A DNA stretch of 64,000 nucleotides from Engraulis encrasicolus (Eukaryota > Chordata > Actinopteri > Clupeiformes > Engraulidae), in assembly GCF_034702125.1 (NCBI RefSeq), contig NC_085861.1:2289042-2353041 (forward strand). The letters run 5' to 3'. The translations under genes and the position numbers were made by a program. Shown one piece after another: positions 1 through 11,909 of this stretch (position 1 is the stretch's first letter; each line of letters opens with the position of its first letter). The notes under the pieces were generated by a model. It was not told the DNA's origin. It made no database searches and was given only the letters and a program-made list of their open reading frames with translations.

Positions 1-1036
1 GTTCTGTAAAATCATTGCACGAGTTATGAGATCATGACATACCCATCGTCAATAAGCAAACTATGACACTCCAACAATGACAGCTGTTGAAAAAATGACT
101 ATAAACACAACACTTGATTAAGGCACATGATGCAGACATTAAACAGTGTTGCAAGTGGCAAAGCTCGTTCTACATGGACCTAGGAGACATGTGAAACTGT
201 CCTCTGATTACAGAATGGAAAATATTTCATTCTTTTTTAAAATCATGGAGTCATGCACCCTCCAGGTTATGAAGAAAATGAATACTTCAGCTTGATTTAG
301 TGGTCAGTCTGAAAGACAGCATATATGATGGTAAAGGGGTGCAGATATGCCTTGGTTATGGTCTTCTTACTCATGTAGAGCATTACAATGCGTGCTGAAT
401 GATATATTCAGACTTTAAACAGCATATATAGCTACCAAGGCATTATATTTCGGAACACAGCCTTTAGATATTGCCCCATAATGATGGCAAATTTCAATCT
501 CTACTATGTTCCAACAGTGTGGTTCCATCATAAGAGTAAACAGGTGACAAAATTGTTTTCTTGCAGTCAGGATATGCCACATATTAAGCATAACAAGAAG
601 GTAAACAAGTCGAAGAACACACCTATCAGTTGAGCTGCTGAAATCATGTCTCACATATCAAAATATCTATTTTCAAAATAAAATCATGCCATCAGTCAAA
701 GTATTTAAATGTTAAGTCTCCTCCCTTGTGTTGTGTTTAGTCTTATCCAACATAAAAAGCATTTTATTGACCCTGTCCCAACTTTTTTGGAATTTGTTGC
801 AGGGTTGACATTTTAAATGATCACATAATTACCCCAAAACAATCATTGTGCTTGGCTTTAACAACTGATATGTTGTCTACACACAATGCTCTACCTTATT
901 AACATATTGAATGTTTTGAAAATGCCAGCATTTTAATTTTATTCACAAAACACTAAGTGTCCCAACTTTTTTGGAATCCGCTTTGTAGTAAAGGGTGGTT
1001 AAGGGGACATAAACATGCGGGGGAGTGAGCTCATGA
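1..1036. other. AT-rich non-coding stretch
   Basis: I see no gene or splice-bounded exon here. The only structure noticed is a near-identical motif (gtcccaacttttttggaat) at about 775-793 and 959-977 in the same orientation. It looks like two fragments of one dispersed repeat. I cannot assign the family. Confidence 0.5.
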
Positions 1037-1037
1037 C

Positions 1038-1083
<46 letters not shown>
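1038..1083. repeat. (GAAA)n microsatellite
   Basis: About eleven uninterrupted copies of a GAAA tetranucleotide. The open reading frames across it are artefacts of the repeat. Confidence 0.95.
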
Positions 1084-1455
1084 GAGCAACAGGGAAATGG
1101 CCTGAGGGAGGAGAGAGATGTAAGGCTGTATATATACGCAATGTGATTCATATTGAATTTTGACCAATGGTTAACATTTAAAATTAATAAATTGATTAAC
1201 TTTTTACTAATGTTATAAATGAAATAATTGCAATAGGTTATATGTAGAATAGGTTGCAACAGGCTACTAAAATAAAAAGAAATTTAAAAATGATCATAAT
1301 GATATTATGAGGTAGTGGACTGAGTAACAGAGCTTTGAAAGGGCGCATCACGATTCTGCCCTCTTCCACAGCAATGCAGTTTCATGACTGGATATCAGAA
1401 ATTCTCGGTTCGATACAATATTGTTACAGACCTAATACATAGATAGATAGGCAGT

Positions 1456-1713
1456 CATGGGTAAGTAGTCAGGGCATCAGACTTCTAGCCCAAAGGTTGC
1501 TGGTTCGACTCCCGATCTGCCAGGTTGGTCTGGGAAGTAATTAACCAGTGCTCTCCCCTATCCTCCTCCATGACTGAGGTGCCCTGAGCATGGTACCATC
1601 CCGCCGCACTGCTCCCTTGCGGTGCCATTGGGGGCTGCCCCCTTGCACGGGTGAGGCATGAATGCAATTTCATTGTGTGCATTGTGTGTCACAATGACAA
1701 TGGGAGTTGGAGT
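1456..1713 (+). mobile_element. tRNA-derived SINE
   Basis: The head carries a recognisable RNA polymerase III B box (ggttcgactcccgatct, about 1501-1517) and an A-box-like stretch (gggtaagtagtcagggc) some 40 bases upstream, which is tRNA spacing. A unique body follows, ending in a tail with 'caatttcattgtgtgcattg' and 'gacaatgggagttggagtt'. This is the layout of a fish tRNA-SINE with a LINE-like 3' tail. It abuts the next repeat directly. Confidence 0.75.
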
Positions 1714-2082
1714 TAGAGCATAACATTTTTCGGGAATTCCCGCGGGTCCCGCGGGTCTTGCGGGATTCCCGCGGGATGGGAGTCAAAATTTTAAAGATGA
1801 ACGGGAGCGGGCAGGAGCGGGAATGAAGATGAATGGGAGCGGGCGGAATAAAAACAAACGGCAGCGGGAATGCCAAATATAGATGATGATTTTTATCATT
1901 ACATTTTTTTTTTTTTTTGACGAAACGAGAGTGGGATTGATTTTGAGTGGGAGTGGGCAGGATTAGGAGTGGATTCTTACAGGAGTGGACGGGATGGGTT
2001 TTGTTTCTCTTACTTTTTAATTTTTTTTTTTCTGGGACTGGGATGGGACGGGAGTGAAAATCCACTCCCGTGTCATGCTCTA
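1714..2082. mobile_element. GC-rich hAT-like MITE
   Basis: The ends are inverted (TAGAGCAT at 1714, ATGCTCTA ending at 2082). The interior is dominated by degenerate repeats of a 'gggagcggg' / 'cccgcggg' motif. There is no coding capacity. The assignment to hAT rests only on the end structure, and I see no clear 8-bp target duplication. Confidence 0.5.
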
Positions 2083-2085
2083 GTG

Positions 2086-3566
2086 CAGGGGTGTCAAACT
2101 CATTTTGGTCCGGGGGCCGCATACGTACAACCCATGTGGACCTCAAGCAAGCCGCATTAGTATTATCATCGCAAAAAAAAAAACGTAAAGCAGAGGATTA
2201 GTGTTCAGTACTATCACGTTTTAAGTGTGTTGAATATGTAGAAAGCAATGCAATACTGATAATCCTATGAAAAATTTCCTTGACTTCATTCATTCATTGC
2301 CAACCGTCAATGAATGAGATATGGGACAGATTATTTTGGCAGGGGGTCTGGGGTTTTTTTGTATTTTGGATTTCTTAGATGTAATTTCCTGCATTTTCAC
2401 GCATTCTAACATCCCGTTTCCAGTTTCAGCTTAATAGGAACCAATACAAATCCAATTATATTTATTATTTAATTACAACCAATACCAATACAATACGAAT
2501 AAGAAGTATTAACATGTTATCTCTACATATGAGGTCTATAATATATGAGCTTTATCAAATGCCTGTTACAGTACAAATTCACTATTTATAATTTATAAGT
2601 GTGATGTGCACTTTACTACATATATACAGTATAAAAGAGGGACCATTGGGTTAAAGGAGTAGTCCGGTGTGAAATGGTTTACGTTGTGTCAATATGTGAT
2701 GCTGAGCGCTGACGTTTGCCTCATACCTCGCATCCAAAGGTCCCCTGCATTCCGAAATCCGAGTGCTAGTCGGACCCCGCGAGCTAGGTGAAATGCAGCT
2801 TCTGTTGGGAGGTCCTGGCACCTGTGTTAGCCATGGGGCTAAATCTAAAATGCAGTCGGAGACCGTCTAAAACTGACTTCAGCTTCAGCGACAAAACACC
2901 CATTGTAAAAAAAACAAAAAAAAACAAATCTATAAGTACTGTAATATTTTGTCGCTGAAGCTGAAGTCAGTTTTAGACGGTCTCCGACTGCAGTCCAATA
3001 ACCACGTGATGTATCACATGACCTATTGTTTCGATTGACTAGAAAAAAGATGGCGGCGCCCGGCAGAGTCCTCCGAGGCGCAGCCTTCAAAAACGTAATT
3101 GTAGTTAAACCAACGGTGCACTATCAAACTTCTCAGTGCCTGGATTTACATGTCAACAACCACCCGACACTACGGGATCAACATTTTTGCAACTTTGAGC
3201 CTCGTAAATGGGTGTAAAGTAAAGATTTAGCCCCATGGCTAACACAGGTGCCAGGACCTCCCAACAGAAGCTGCATTTCACCTAGCTCGCGGGGTCCGAC
3301 TAGCACTCGGATTTCGGAATGCAGGGGACCTTTGGATGCGAGGTATGAGGCAAACGTCAGCGCTCAGCATCACATATTGACACAACGTAAACCATTTCAC
3401 ACCGGACTACTCCTTTAATGTCATGCAGGTCTCGATTTTGCCCCGAGGGGCGTAATTACGCATTTCGGTTATTTAAAAAAAAATAAAAAAATAAAAAAAA
3501 TATATATATATATTTTTGTGTACATCCGGGCCGGATGGAACCCTTTGGCGGGCCGGATGCGGCTGT

Positions 3567-3569
<3 letters not shown>
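2086..3569 (+). mobile_element. hAT-type element, 3' end lost in a GT tract
   Basis: It begins with CAGGGGTGTCAAACTCATTT, followed by 'ggtccgggggccgc', a classic hAT terminus. Near 3528-3560, 'gggccggatg' and 'gcgggccggatgcggc' are the inverted counterpart of the subterminal part. The final inverted terminus is missing and replaced by a (GT)n array. No transposase frame survives. A TTAA-flanked foldback element (2651-3418) sits inside. Confidence 0.65.
2651..3418. mobile_element. TTAA-flanked foldback element with 196-bp inverted arms
   Basis: The left arm 2651-2846 is the reverse complement of the right arm 3223-3418 and looks essentially perfect over 196 bp. It is bounded by TTAA on both sides (TTAAAGGAGTAGTCCGG ... 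CCGGACTACTCCTTTAA). A second inverted pair lies inside (2851-2896 with 2947-2992, 46 bp), so the left two thirds can fold into a compound hairpin. The loop region 2993-3222 is unique and contains AAGATGGCGGCGCC near 3046. TTAA target sites fit piggyBac or Kolobok mobilisation. There is no transposase. Confidence 0.8.
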
Positions 3570-3645
<76 letters not shown>

Positions 3646-3692
3646 TGTTAGTGTGCGTGCACGCGTGTGTGTGTGTCTGTGTGTGTGTGTGA
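3570..3692. repeat. (GT)n microsatellite, partly interrupted
   Basis: Pure GT runs to about 3640, then interrupted GT and GA runs to about 3705. The long cysteine/valine and threonine/histidine frames across it are artefacts. Confidence 0.95.
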
Positions 3693-3812
3693 GAGAGAGA
3701 GAGTGTAGGAGAATCAGAGTAGATGAGCAAGAGAAAAAGGCAGCATGATGTTTAAAAAGAGAGGTATGAGATGAAAGAAGATGAAGAAGAATTGAAGAAG
3801 AGAAGAAACATG

Positions 3813-3927
<115 letters not shown>

Positions 3928-3946
3928 TTACAAATGTTTTACTTAC

Positions 3947-4120
3947 TCTAGTGTCTCCAGTCTAGAGTTGGGGTCATTCCTCAGAGCAATAAGCTGCTCA
4001 AGATCTGAGGCACTCAGGTCATTAAGCTGCAGCCGCAGCACTTTCATATGTGAGGACTGTGAGGACAGGACGGAGGCCAGAAGAGGACAACTCTTTCCTG
4101 TCAGCTTACACGTACCCAGC
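3947..4120 (-). CDS. NLR leucine-rich-repeat exon (distal)
   Basis: A 174-bp (58-codon) exon on the minus strand, bounded by a consensus acceptor (GTGTTCCAG before GCTGGG at 4120) and donor (GTAAGT at 3946-3941). The translation has the ribonuclease-inhibitor-type LRR pattern of fish NLRC3-like receptors: a CKLTGKSC start, LASVLSS, then LRLQLNDLSASDLEQL, ending RLETLE. These repeats form the ligand-sensing C-terminal solenoid of NLRs. It has the same length and phase as its partner at 4343-4516, as expected for exon duplication. It is less canonical (LRNDPNS replaces the usual cysteine-containing segment), so it has diverged. No further LRR or B30.2 exon is visible downstream (positions 1-3940). 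Confidence 0.85.
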
Positions 4121-4123
4121 CTG

Positions 4124-4267
4124 GAACACACACACACACACACACACCACACACACACACAGGAGTGTATGAGGTCAGGGAAGAGGCATTATAGGAAAAG
4201 CTCAACAGGCAACATCTATACACTCTGAAACACACACACTCTGACACACGCACACGCACATGCACAT

Positions 4268-4302
<35 letters not shown>
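4124..4302. repeat. Intronic (CA)n tracts between LRR exons
   Basis: There are two CA arrays, at about 4124-4161 and 4263-4302. The first begins within a few bases of the splice acceptor of the distal LRR exon, so on the sense strand the polypyrimidine tract of that acceptor is built from (TG)n followed by TTCC. Confidence 0.9.
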
Positions 4303-4305
<3 letters not shown>

Positions 4306-4342
4306 AGCCACAAACAGGCTCACAACATGAAATTATGCTTAC

Positions 4343-4516
4343 TTTAGTGTTTCCAATCTGCAGTATTCATGTTGAAGTCCAGAACATAAGAGTTCCACTC
4401 CAGAGTCATGCAGATTATTGTAGTTCAGGTTCAGCCATGTGAGACGTGATGAGGGAGATGACAGGACAGAGGCCAGATGCAGACAACTTTTATCTGTCAG
4501 CTTACACTGATGCAGC
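4343..4516 (-). CDS. NLR leucine-rich-repeat exon (proximal)
   Basis: A 174-bp exon on the minus strand with acceptor TGTGTTCCAG before GCTGCA (4516) and donor GTAAGC (4342-4337). The translation is a textbook fish NLRC3-like LRR unit: LHQCKLTDKSC, LASVLSSPSS, LNLNYNNLHDSGVELL, CSGLQ, RLETLK. It would contribute about two turns of the LRR solenoid that follows the NACHT module. The only visible candidate for the upstream part of the gene is the NACHT exon at 23089-24846, 18.6 kb away across transposon-filled intron. The acceptor side is immediately followed by a 143-bp (CA)n array. The exon is open and undamaged. Confidence 0.88.
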
Positions 4517-4520
4517 CTGG

Positions 4521-4667
<147 letters not shown>

Positions 4668-4713
4668 AAGTGTATGAGGTCAGGGAAGAGGCCTTACAGG
4701 AAAAGCTCAACAG

Positions 4714-4716
<3 letters not shown>

Positions 4717-4780
<64 letters not shown>
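4717..4780. repeat. (CA)n microsatellite
   Basis: A third intronic CA array of about 32 units, following the second copy of the repeated intron motif. Confidence 0.95.
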
Positions 4781-4782
<2 letters not shown>

Positions 4783-4939
4783 CTATACACAACACACACA
4801 CGCACGCACGCACGCATGCACACAGGAGGGAGGTTAAAATGGAGGTTTTTGGAGGTTAAAATCCATTAAAATGCTGGAAATTATATCGAAGAAATACACA
4901 ATTTGCGGGGGGAGGACCCCTACACCCCCTGCCACAATA

Positions 4940-5118
4940 AAGTTGTCAGTTGGCAACCCCATACTTACCTGTTATCAATAAAACTTGACAACTTGACAGT
5001 TGTTGGCCGTAATTGAACGACAAGCTCTTAAATGTATTCAGTGTTTTTAAAATGGTTTGGCTCTCACGTAAAAATGGGCTTTTATGGCTCTCTCCATCAA
5101 AAAGGTTCCTGACCCCTG
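4940..5118 (-). mobile_element. hAT-type remnant
   Basis: On the minus strand it starts with CAGGGGTCAGGAACCTTTTT and continues into 'gatggagagagccataaaag', an hAT terminus widespread in fish. The other end is not recognisable. It truncates the third copy of the LRR intron motif. Confidence 0.55.
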
Positions 5119-5801
5119 CCTTATAGGAAAAGCTCAACAGGTATCACCTATACACACCTATACACAACACACAGGGAATGCATCTTTAAGGATACAGGAA
5201 ACATCTTCTTTCCCGGATGAACATGCTCCCTATAACAGCTGATATTGAGCAGTATTTAGCTAGCCCTTCTTTTACTTAGTCCACTGATGTTGTAGTCAAG
5301 TGCATTTATGAAAATAATACATCAAACCCTAAAAAAGCTAAGTGGTTTACAGTAGTATCAGATGTGCTTAATAACATACTAAAAGTCAATGATGAGAGAT
5401 GTGAGTTTGCACATCAATAAGGACTTTTAATAGAGAGTGAAGAAAGCCAAGTTGCAGCTCAACTTCCAGAGCAATCTCAAGTCAGGCAAGTGCTTCACCA
5501 CTCATCATGACCAGATTTCTAAGACAAACCATAGAGAGCATCCATTCCATTTTCACCACAGTACCAGGAGCTACGCTGACTGCAATAGTAGAGCTCTGCA
5601 GGCACAGCCAAGATCATTAGTGTACCTGTCTCTGCAATACATATCAGAGACAATTATCATGTAGACATGGTTCATGGATATCTACGAATCGGCAGCCATG
5701 CCCCTTTAGGAGACTAGGAGAATGAATGGAGTTCAAAGGAATGTCACTCCAATTTAGGAGACAGAAACTTGATCCCACTTTGTTGCATTGGTGCACTGTT
5801 A

Positions 5802-6512
5802 AGGGGGATTCATACTAGTCGTGAGTGGCGCTAGTCTCCTTCATACTTCACTCACGACGATGGCGCGCGCCGTCACGTGACCTAAAATTTCGACACGCCC
5901 CCCGTCGTAAGCTCAAAATTCGGCGCATGTCGCAACGTCGTGCACACGAGGATTTTTCTAACTTTTCGTGCGCCACCAGCGACCATGCAGGTAGGCAGAC
6001 AAAGCAGGAGTTGCGAAGAGAGGCTACAACTACTGTAGGCTACTACAGAATGGATCCTGCATCATTTTGAGGATAATAAAATGTCATAGAGAGTTATTTT
6101 ATCTTCTCTCTTAAATGTTGTTCAGTGAAACAATTGTTTACTTTGTTCAGAAGCACGTTGTGTTCGGCGATCTATTTATAAATTCTGCCGCCAGAACAAT
6201 GCTCTCACATGGTCTTGGAATGATCTGGCAATGTAGGCTACAACAAAAAAATATATGTTTCAATGTGGTAAGTCACAAGTCAGACGTTCAGTAGCCCTAC
6301 AGCAGCCGTGTTTGGCTTTCTAGTTTATACAGTAGAACTCACGCTGCGAGTTGCGAAAAATACTGCCGTTTCTCTCATGAACAGCAGAGGGCACTTCCGA
6401 CAATGCGAGCAAGGCGCTTTTGAAGTATGAATAGTCTGTCGCAAGTGATGACGTCATTAATGGTTCTCGCGCCACTCGCGACAAAGTGCGCACGTGAAGT
6501 ATGCAGAGCCCT
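5802..6512. mobile_element. PIF/Harbinger-like MITE, copy 1
   Basis: A 711-bp element flanked by TTA (5799-5801 and 6513-6515), with inverted ends AGGGGGATTCATAC and GTATGCAGAGCCCT. Both ends are rich in CGCGAGTGGCGC-like motifs (gtgagtggcgctag near 5822; gcgccactcgcgac near 6470). A 3-bp TTA target duplication and G-rich ends fit PIF/Harbinger. A second, 3'-truncated copy lies at 39126-39624. Both share the interior beginning 'gcgccaccagcgaccatgca'. It has no transposase. Confidence 0.7.
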
Positions 6513-6515
6513 TTA

Positions 6516-7616
<1,101 letters not shown>

Positions 7617-7930
7617 CTGATATTAACCCTTTACAACACATGATAGATTGTTTGATAGATTGATAGATAGAGAGGGGGAGAGAAAGAGATGTTAAGATGT
7701 AAGAGATGTAAGAAAGAGAGATGGAAAAGAAGAAACACAGGCAGGGAAGAGAGAGCTATACAGAGAGAGAGGGGTGACGGATGTGATTGTTGCATTTGTG
7801 CACACACCTAAACACACCAACATGCACACAATGTACACACACATAGAGAGACACGCAAGTACGCACACACACAATGTCAGTGTGAGGTCTGTGTGTGTGT
7901 GTGTATGTGTGCTTCTGTGTGTCAAGGCAT

Positions 7931-7965
<35 letters not shown>

Positions 7966-8064
7966 CATTGGCAGGTTTTTGCTGTGTGTGTGTACTTGTG
8001 TGTGTGCCTGTGTTTGTGTGTGTGTTTGTCAGGGCTGTGTGTGTGTACTTGTTTGTGTGTGTGT

Positions 8065-8442
8065 TAGTGGTGTGGATTGGCACTACCCTCACGATCCGAT
8101 TCGATCACGATTCGGGAGGTAGCGATCCGATTCCATTCGATTCTATGCGATTTGATTCAATTCCCCAATGCATTGCAATGCATTACATTTCTACTGAAAG
8201 CAAAGCAAATGTTTCATCAGTCATGATAGTAGTAGTCAGATACTGAGTAGTCAGATACTGAGCAACAATGTATTGGCTGTTTTCTGTTTCAGTCTGGATC
8301 AGTCTTGCAATGCTTTGAAGTGCTTTTATTTAATTTAATATTCATTTGCTCTCGAAAATTCTGGAACTTGCCGGATCGATTCTGGATCGTCCATGCCCCG
8401 CATTGGATTGGATCGCAGAATCGATCATTGTTGACACCACTA
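8065..8442. mobile_element. hAT-like MITE
   Basis: A 378-bp element with ends TAGTGGTGTGGATTGGCA and TTGACACCACTA, and subterminal 'cgatccgattcgatc' / 'gattggatcgcagaatcgat' inverted segments. The flanks are GTGTGTGT and GTGCGTGT, a 7-of-8 match, but in low-complexity sequence where such a match is cheap. No coding capacity. Confidence 0.65.
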
Positions 8443-9299
8443 GTGCGTGTGCTTGTGTGTGTATGGCACGTGCGTATGTGTGTGTATGTGTCTCACTCTC
8501 ACAATTGGAACATGCGCAATCATTCACACACACACACACACACACTCATGCATACACACACAGATGCACACAGACACACACAATCATTCACACACACACA
8601 CACACACAAGCAAATTTCAGACTGGTGGAAATGGCCTTAGTTGTGTCAGGTTTGGTTGGGGAAAGCTTAAATTATTGGAATGAAAGTTAGTACAGTGTTG
8701 GCTGCCACTGACACCATGAGTTTGTTTGTCAAGTCAGACATCACATTTCACTCTGCCGTTAAAACAAACATCTACAGCATCATTCCATTACACAACACAC
8801 CAGAGTTTCCCTGCCAGTTCACTCAGCACAAACATTCAGTCATTCCAATCACCATTCCTCCACACACCAGCTCCACCATTCTCTCAAAAGCTGGGGGAGA
8901 GAACATTTTTAGGCTTTGCCAATCAAACTGTCATATTGTACACGGTCTAGTTTTTTATTTTCGAAATATGTTTGTTTACTTTGAATCTTGGTAATGGTAG
9001 TGTGACATGTTATTTGTGAGGGTGTAATGTGTGTGTATTTTTATGTTGTTTTGGCCAATTTTATTAATATAAATATAATCTGGGGAAATGTATTTGATGT
9101 TGGGGTAGAAGAACCAATGGGGTTTCAAGAGGTTTTGATTAGTGCAATTTAGCAATTTAGCATTGGTGCAATTTAGCATTAGTGGGTTTTTCATATTTAC
9201 GACTAATTTACAACTACAAACAACTGAATCGCTGTTGTGTTACTTTTGCATTACCTTGTTCACACTCTTACAACAACATAAACACATAGACTAACCTCC
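8443..9299. other. Low-complexity and unassigned sequence
   Basis: Cryptic GT and CA tracts to about 8612, then about 690 bp without a recognisable feature. A 104-codon frame at 8680-8994 has no family resemblance and no splice context, so I do not call it. Confidence 0.5.
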
Positions 9300-9465
9300 C
9301 CACCTTCCAAATTGATTTTTGCTATCCACCAGGCTAGCCTACATAACTTTTTTCGTGCTGAGCCCTACTCGGCTTTAGTTTCGCCTCACCTCATAGTCAA
9401 TTTTACAACACTACACCAACTATCTCGCAAAAATAACCTTTTCTGCTGCATCCGCAGACCTAATT

Positions 9466-10461
9466 ATGGCCAACTCTACCTGCGCCTGCAGTGATCTAGC
9501 TAATGCTAATGAAAGACTAGCCAAAGCCAACATGACGATTGAAGCACTTAGAAGTGACACTCGTCGGTTACGTTGCGAGATAGTCATAAAGTCCCATAAC
9601 ACCACGTTGAAACACCAAACCAGTAATACTAGCGCCAACCTAACTACACTATCTTTTCTACCCAGCAAACAGCAAATGAAGTCCCCCCCGAATCCACCGT
9701 GCTCCACTCCCGTCGCGCATCGTAGCTGGACGGACGTGGTTAACGGCGGCAGGGGAGTACTGCAGAAATGTTCACCACCTCTAGAGACTAGCAATCATTT
9801 TTCTGTACTTGACACAGTCACCGATGCAGAAACTGACCCTGTCCCCCCCTCCCACCAGGTGCCCAAGCCTCTACCACCAAGAGTGCGACCCAGTAGCCGC
9901 CGGACCCTCGCTACCCCCAGGCAAATCACCCGAGAGCAGCCTGCCCATTCAGAACCCCGGCGACCATCAACAGTCCTCATAGGATCTTCGATGGTTCGCC
10001 ACGTAACCCTACGAAATGCCCAGACGTGGTGCCTACCTGGAGCTCTCGTAGCCGATGTCCAGTCGAATGTGCCAGGCGCGCTGTCACAGTATCCTACTGC
10101 CACAACTCTCATCGTCCATGCAGGCTCCAATGACATCCGGCTGCAGCAGTCTAAAAAACTTGAGTCCGATTTCCTCTCCCTTATTAATACCCTTCGCAGC
10201 ACTGGAAAAAAATACGCTATCTCAGGCCCCATCCCCTCTGTTTGTTTCTCTGACTTCCAGTTCTCCCGAATCCGCCAACTGCACGTCTGGCTGATGAGAC
10301 ACTGCCGTCAAGAAGCCATTGCCTACGTTGACAACTTCTCTGCCTTCTGGAACCGCCGAAACCTCTTCGCACGAGATGGAAGGCACTTAAACAGATCTGG
10401 TGCACGTCTCCTCGCGACCAACCTGGAGCTGACCCTCGAAGCCCATCGGTCCTTGGACTGA
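9466..10461 (+). CDS. LINE ORF1 protein with esterase-like domain
   Basis: An open 331-codon frame. The N-terminal 40 residues (MANSTCACSDLANANERLAK...) look helical and coiled-coil-like. A proline/serine-rich linker follows to about residue 165. The C-terminal part has SGNH-hydrolase-type blocks: VLIGSSMVRHV (block I serine), VHAGSNDI (block III with the G-x-N) and ARDGRHLNRSGARLL (block V with the Asp-x-x-His pair). ORF1 proteins of this kind are known in CR1/L2-group LINEs and act with ORF2p in the retrotransposition particle. This frame is intact although ORF2 is broken. The start is the first ATG that leads into the conserved N-terminus. Confidence 0.8.
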   Translation: MANSTCACSDLANANERLAKANMTIEALRSDTRRLRCEIVIKSHNTTLKHQTSNTSANLTTLSFLPSKQQMKSPPNPPCSTPVAHRSWTDVVNGGRGVLQKCSPPLETSNHFSVLDTVTDAETDPVPPSHQVPKPLPPRVRPSSRRTLATPRQITREQPAHSEPRRPSTVLIGSSMVRHVTLRNAQTWCLPGALVADVQSNVPGALSQYPTATTLIVHAGSNDIRLQQSKKLESDFLSLINTLRSTGKKYAISGPIPSVCFSDFQFSRIRQLHVWLMRHCRQEAIAYVDNFSAFWNRRNLFARDGRHLNRSGARLLATNLELTLEAHRSLD

Positions 10462-10491
10462 CTAACAGGCGTTTCAAATCCAAAGCACTAC

Positions 10492-10818
10492 ACGCATAAA
10501 CGGCCATCCTGGTACTTTGCTCTTAAATTTGCGTTACGCCCCTTTATGGGTGAAAACAACCCGAATGTCTCATTGACTTACATGCTACATCGGTTAGCCT
10601 AAATGAACACATTCCATGCTTCAGCCACGGCTATTTGGCTATATTATTTGAACAGCCGGCAACACAACACGTTTTCGGCATGTTACGTGTGAACAACGCT
10701 AATCTACAGTTCCGTATCTTTCGTTTATTAAACCCCAACATCACCAATAACTTGTATGGGTTGTTTTCCCCCACAAATGGGCGTAACACACATGGAAAAC
10801 GTCACACCGTTCATGAGT
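10492..10818 (-). mobile_element. P-like MITE with THAP first exon, copy 1
   Basis: A 327-bp element with degenerate left end ACGCATAAACGG and right end CCGTTCATGAGT. Subterminal GCGTTACGCC motifs lie in inverted orientation (near 10532 and 10788). On the minus strand from about 10682 it encodes MPKTCCVAGCSNNIAK and then a stop, the start of a THAP zinc finger. It is the inverted relative of the 326-bp copy at 60829-61154. It lies between ORF1 and ORF2 of the LINE and supplies a spurious upstream extension to ORF2. Confidence 0.7.
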
Positions 10819-11909
10819 ACACCAACTTAGACACTGCGAGCCCAACAGAGAGTACTCCACTAGCTATCCACGCTGTGACTACCCGTAGGAAAGCTCGCAG
10901 ATGTAGACCCTCTGGTTGTGTACACAACAACCTAATTACGATTGCACCTGAACGCATTAACAATAGCTCTACTACTTTGAATGTTAATGCTGCATTACTT
11001 AACGTGCAGTCCCTGACCAACAAAAGCTTCGTAGTAAACCAGCTGGTCTCGGACAAAAACATAAGCTTCATGTTTCTTACCGAAACATGGCTTAAAGACG
11101 ACGGAGCGGCTACTTTTATTGAGGCTTGCCCTTCCGATTACAAATTCCTTCACGCCCCGAGACCAAATAAACGAGGCGGAGGCGTAGCCATACTTTTCTC
11201 CAACAAATTTAATTGTATTTGTTTAATTGTAACTAATTTGGGCTCTTTCTCTTCATTTGAATACATGGCAATGAGGGTCCAAGCAAACCTCAAACTGATT
11301 ATTATTGTTCTGTACCGCCCACCGAAATTCTCTTCGGCATTTCTGTCTGATTTCTCCACCTTCATGTCCGACGTACTTACTAACTATGATAAAGCAATAA
11401 TTGCTGGCGACTTTAATATTCACGTAAATAAATCAGATGACGCAATAGCCAAGTCTTTTTTAGATACATTAAATGGATTCGGTCTCATCCAGAATGTTAC
11501 AGAACAGCCTACCCATCGGAAAGGCAACACACTTGACCTTGTTATTTCACATGCGCTTGATATCAACAATATATCGGTCACGGATGTCGGCCTCTCCGAC
11601 CACCACTGTGTGTTTTTTGATTTTGACATTTCAACACAAATTAGTACACCCAACAATGTCATTCACAGACGACGCATTAATGCCTCTGCTGAGCTTAAGA
11701 TTTCAGACCTCATCAAATCAGGTGACCTACTAAATGGTCACTGCACACCTGATGAAATGGTTGATAGCTTCAACAACAACTTAAGAGGGATTCTAGATAA
11801 CATAGCTCCAATTAGAACGACGACAAGAACCAGAGCTAGGTATTCACCTTGGATGAATGACTCACTTAGAGCAATGCAGAGCAACCGAGCGTCTTTGGAG
11901 GAAAACTAA
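10635..11909 (+). pseudogene. LINE ORF2, endonuclease part
   Basis: The real ORF2 homology starts after the MITE, at about 10970. It carries an apurinic-type endonuclease: LNVQSL, FLTETWL, GGGVAILFS, IIIVLYRPP, AGDFNIHV, and the terminal SDHHCVFFDF block. These are the catalytic motifs for nicking the target site. The frame continues upstream to an ATG at 10635 only because the inserted MITE happens to be open. The frame is lost near 11875-11895, after PWMNDSLRAMQSN, where homology jumps to the next frame. That is a frameshift, not a domain boundary. Confidence 0.8.

Noticed and set aside
1501..1517. Possible tRNA gene (B box)
   Set aside because: The body after the B box does not fold as a tRNA and continues as a SINE with a LINE-like tail.
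5437..5664. Possible gene fragment of 75 codons
   Set aside because: No family resemblance, no splice signals, and it lies inside a decayed repeat frame.
10635..10818. N-terminal extension of LINE ORF2
   Set aside because: It is translated from the inserted THAP MITE and is not part of the LINE protein.
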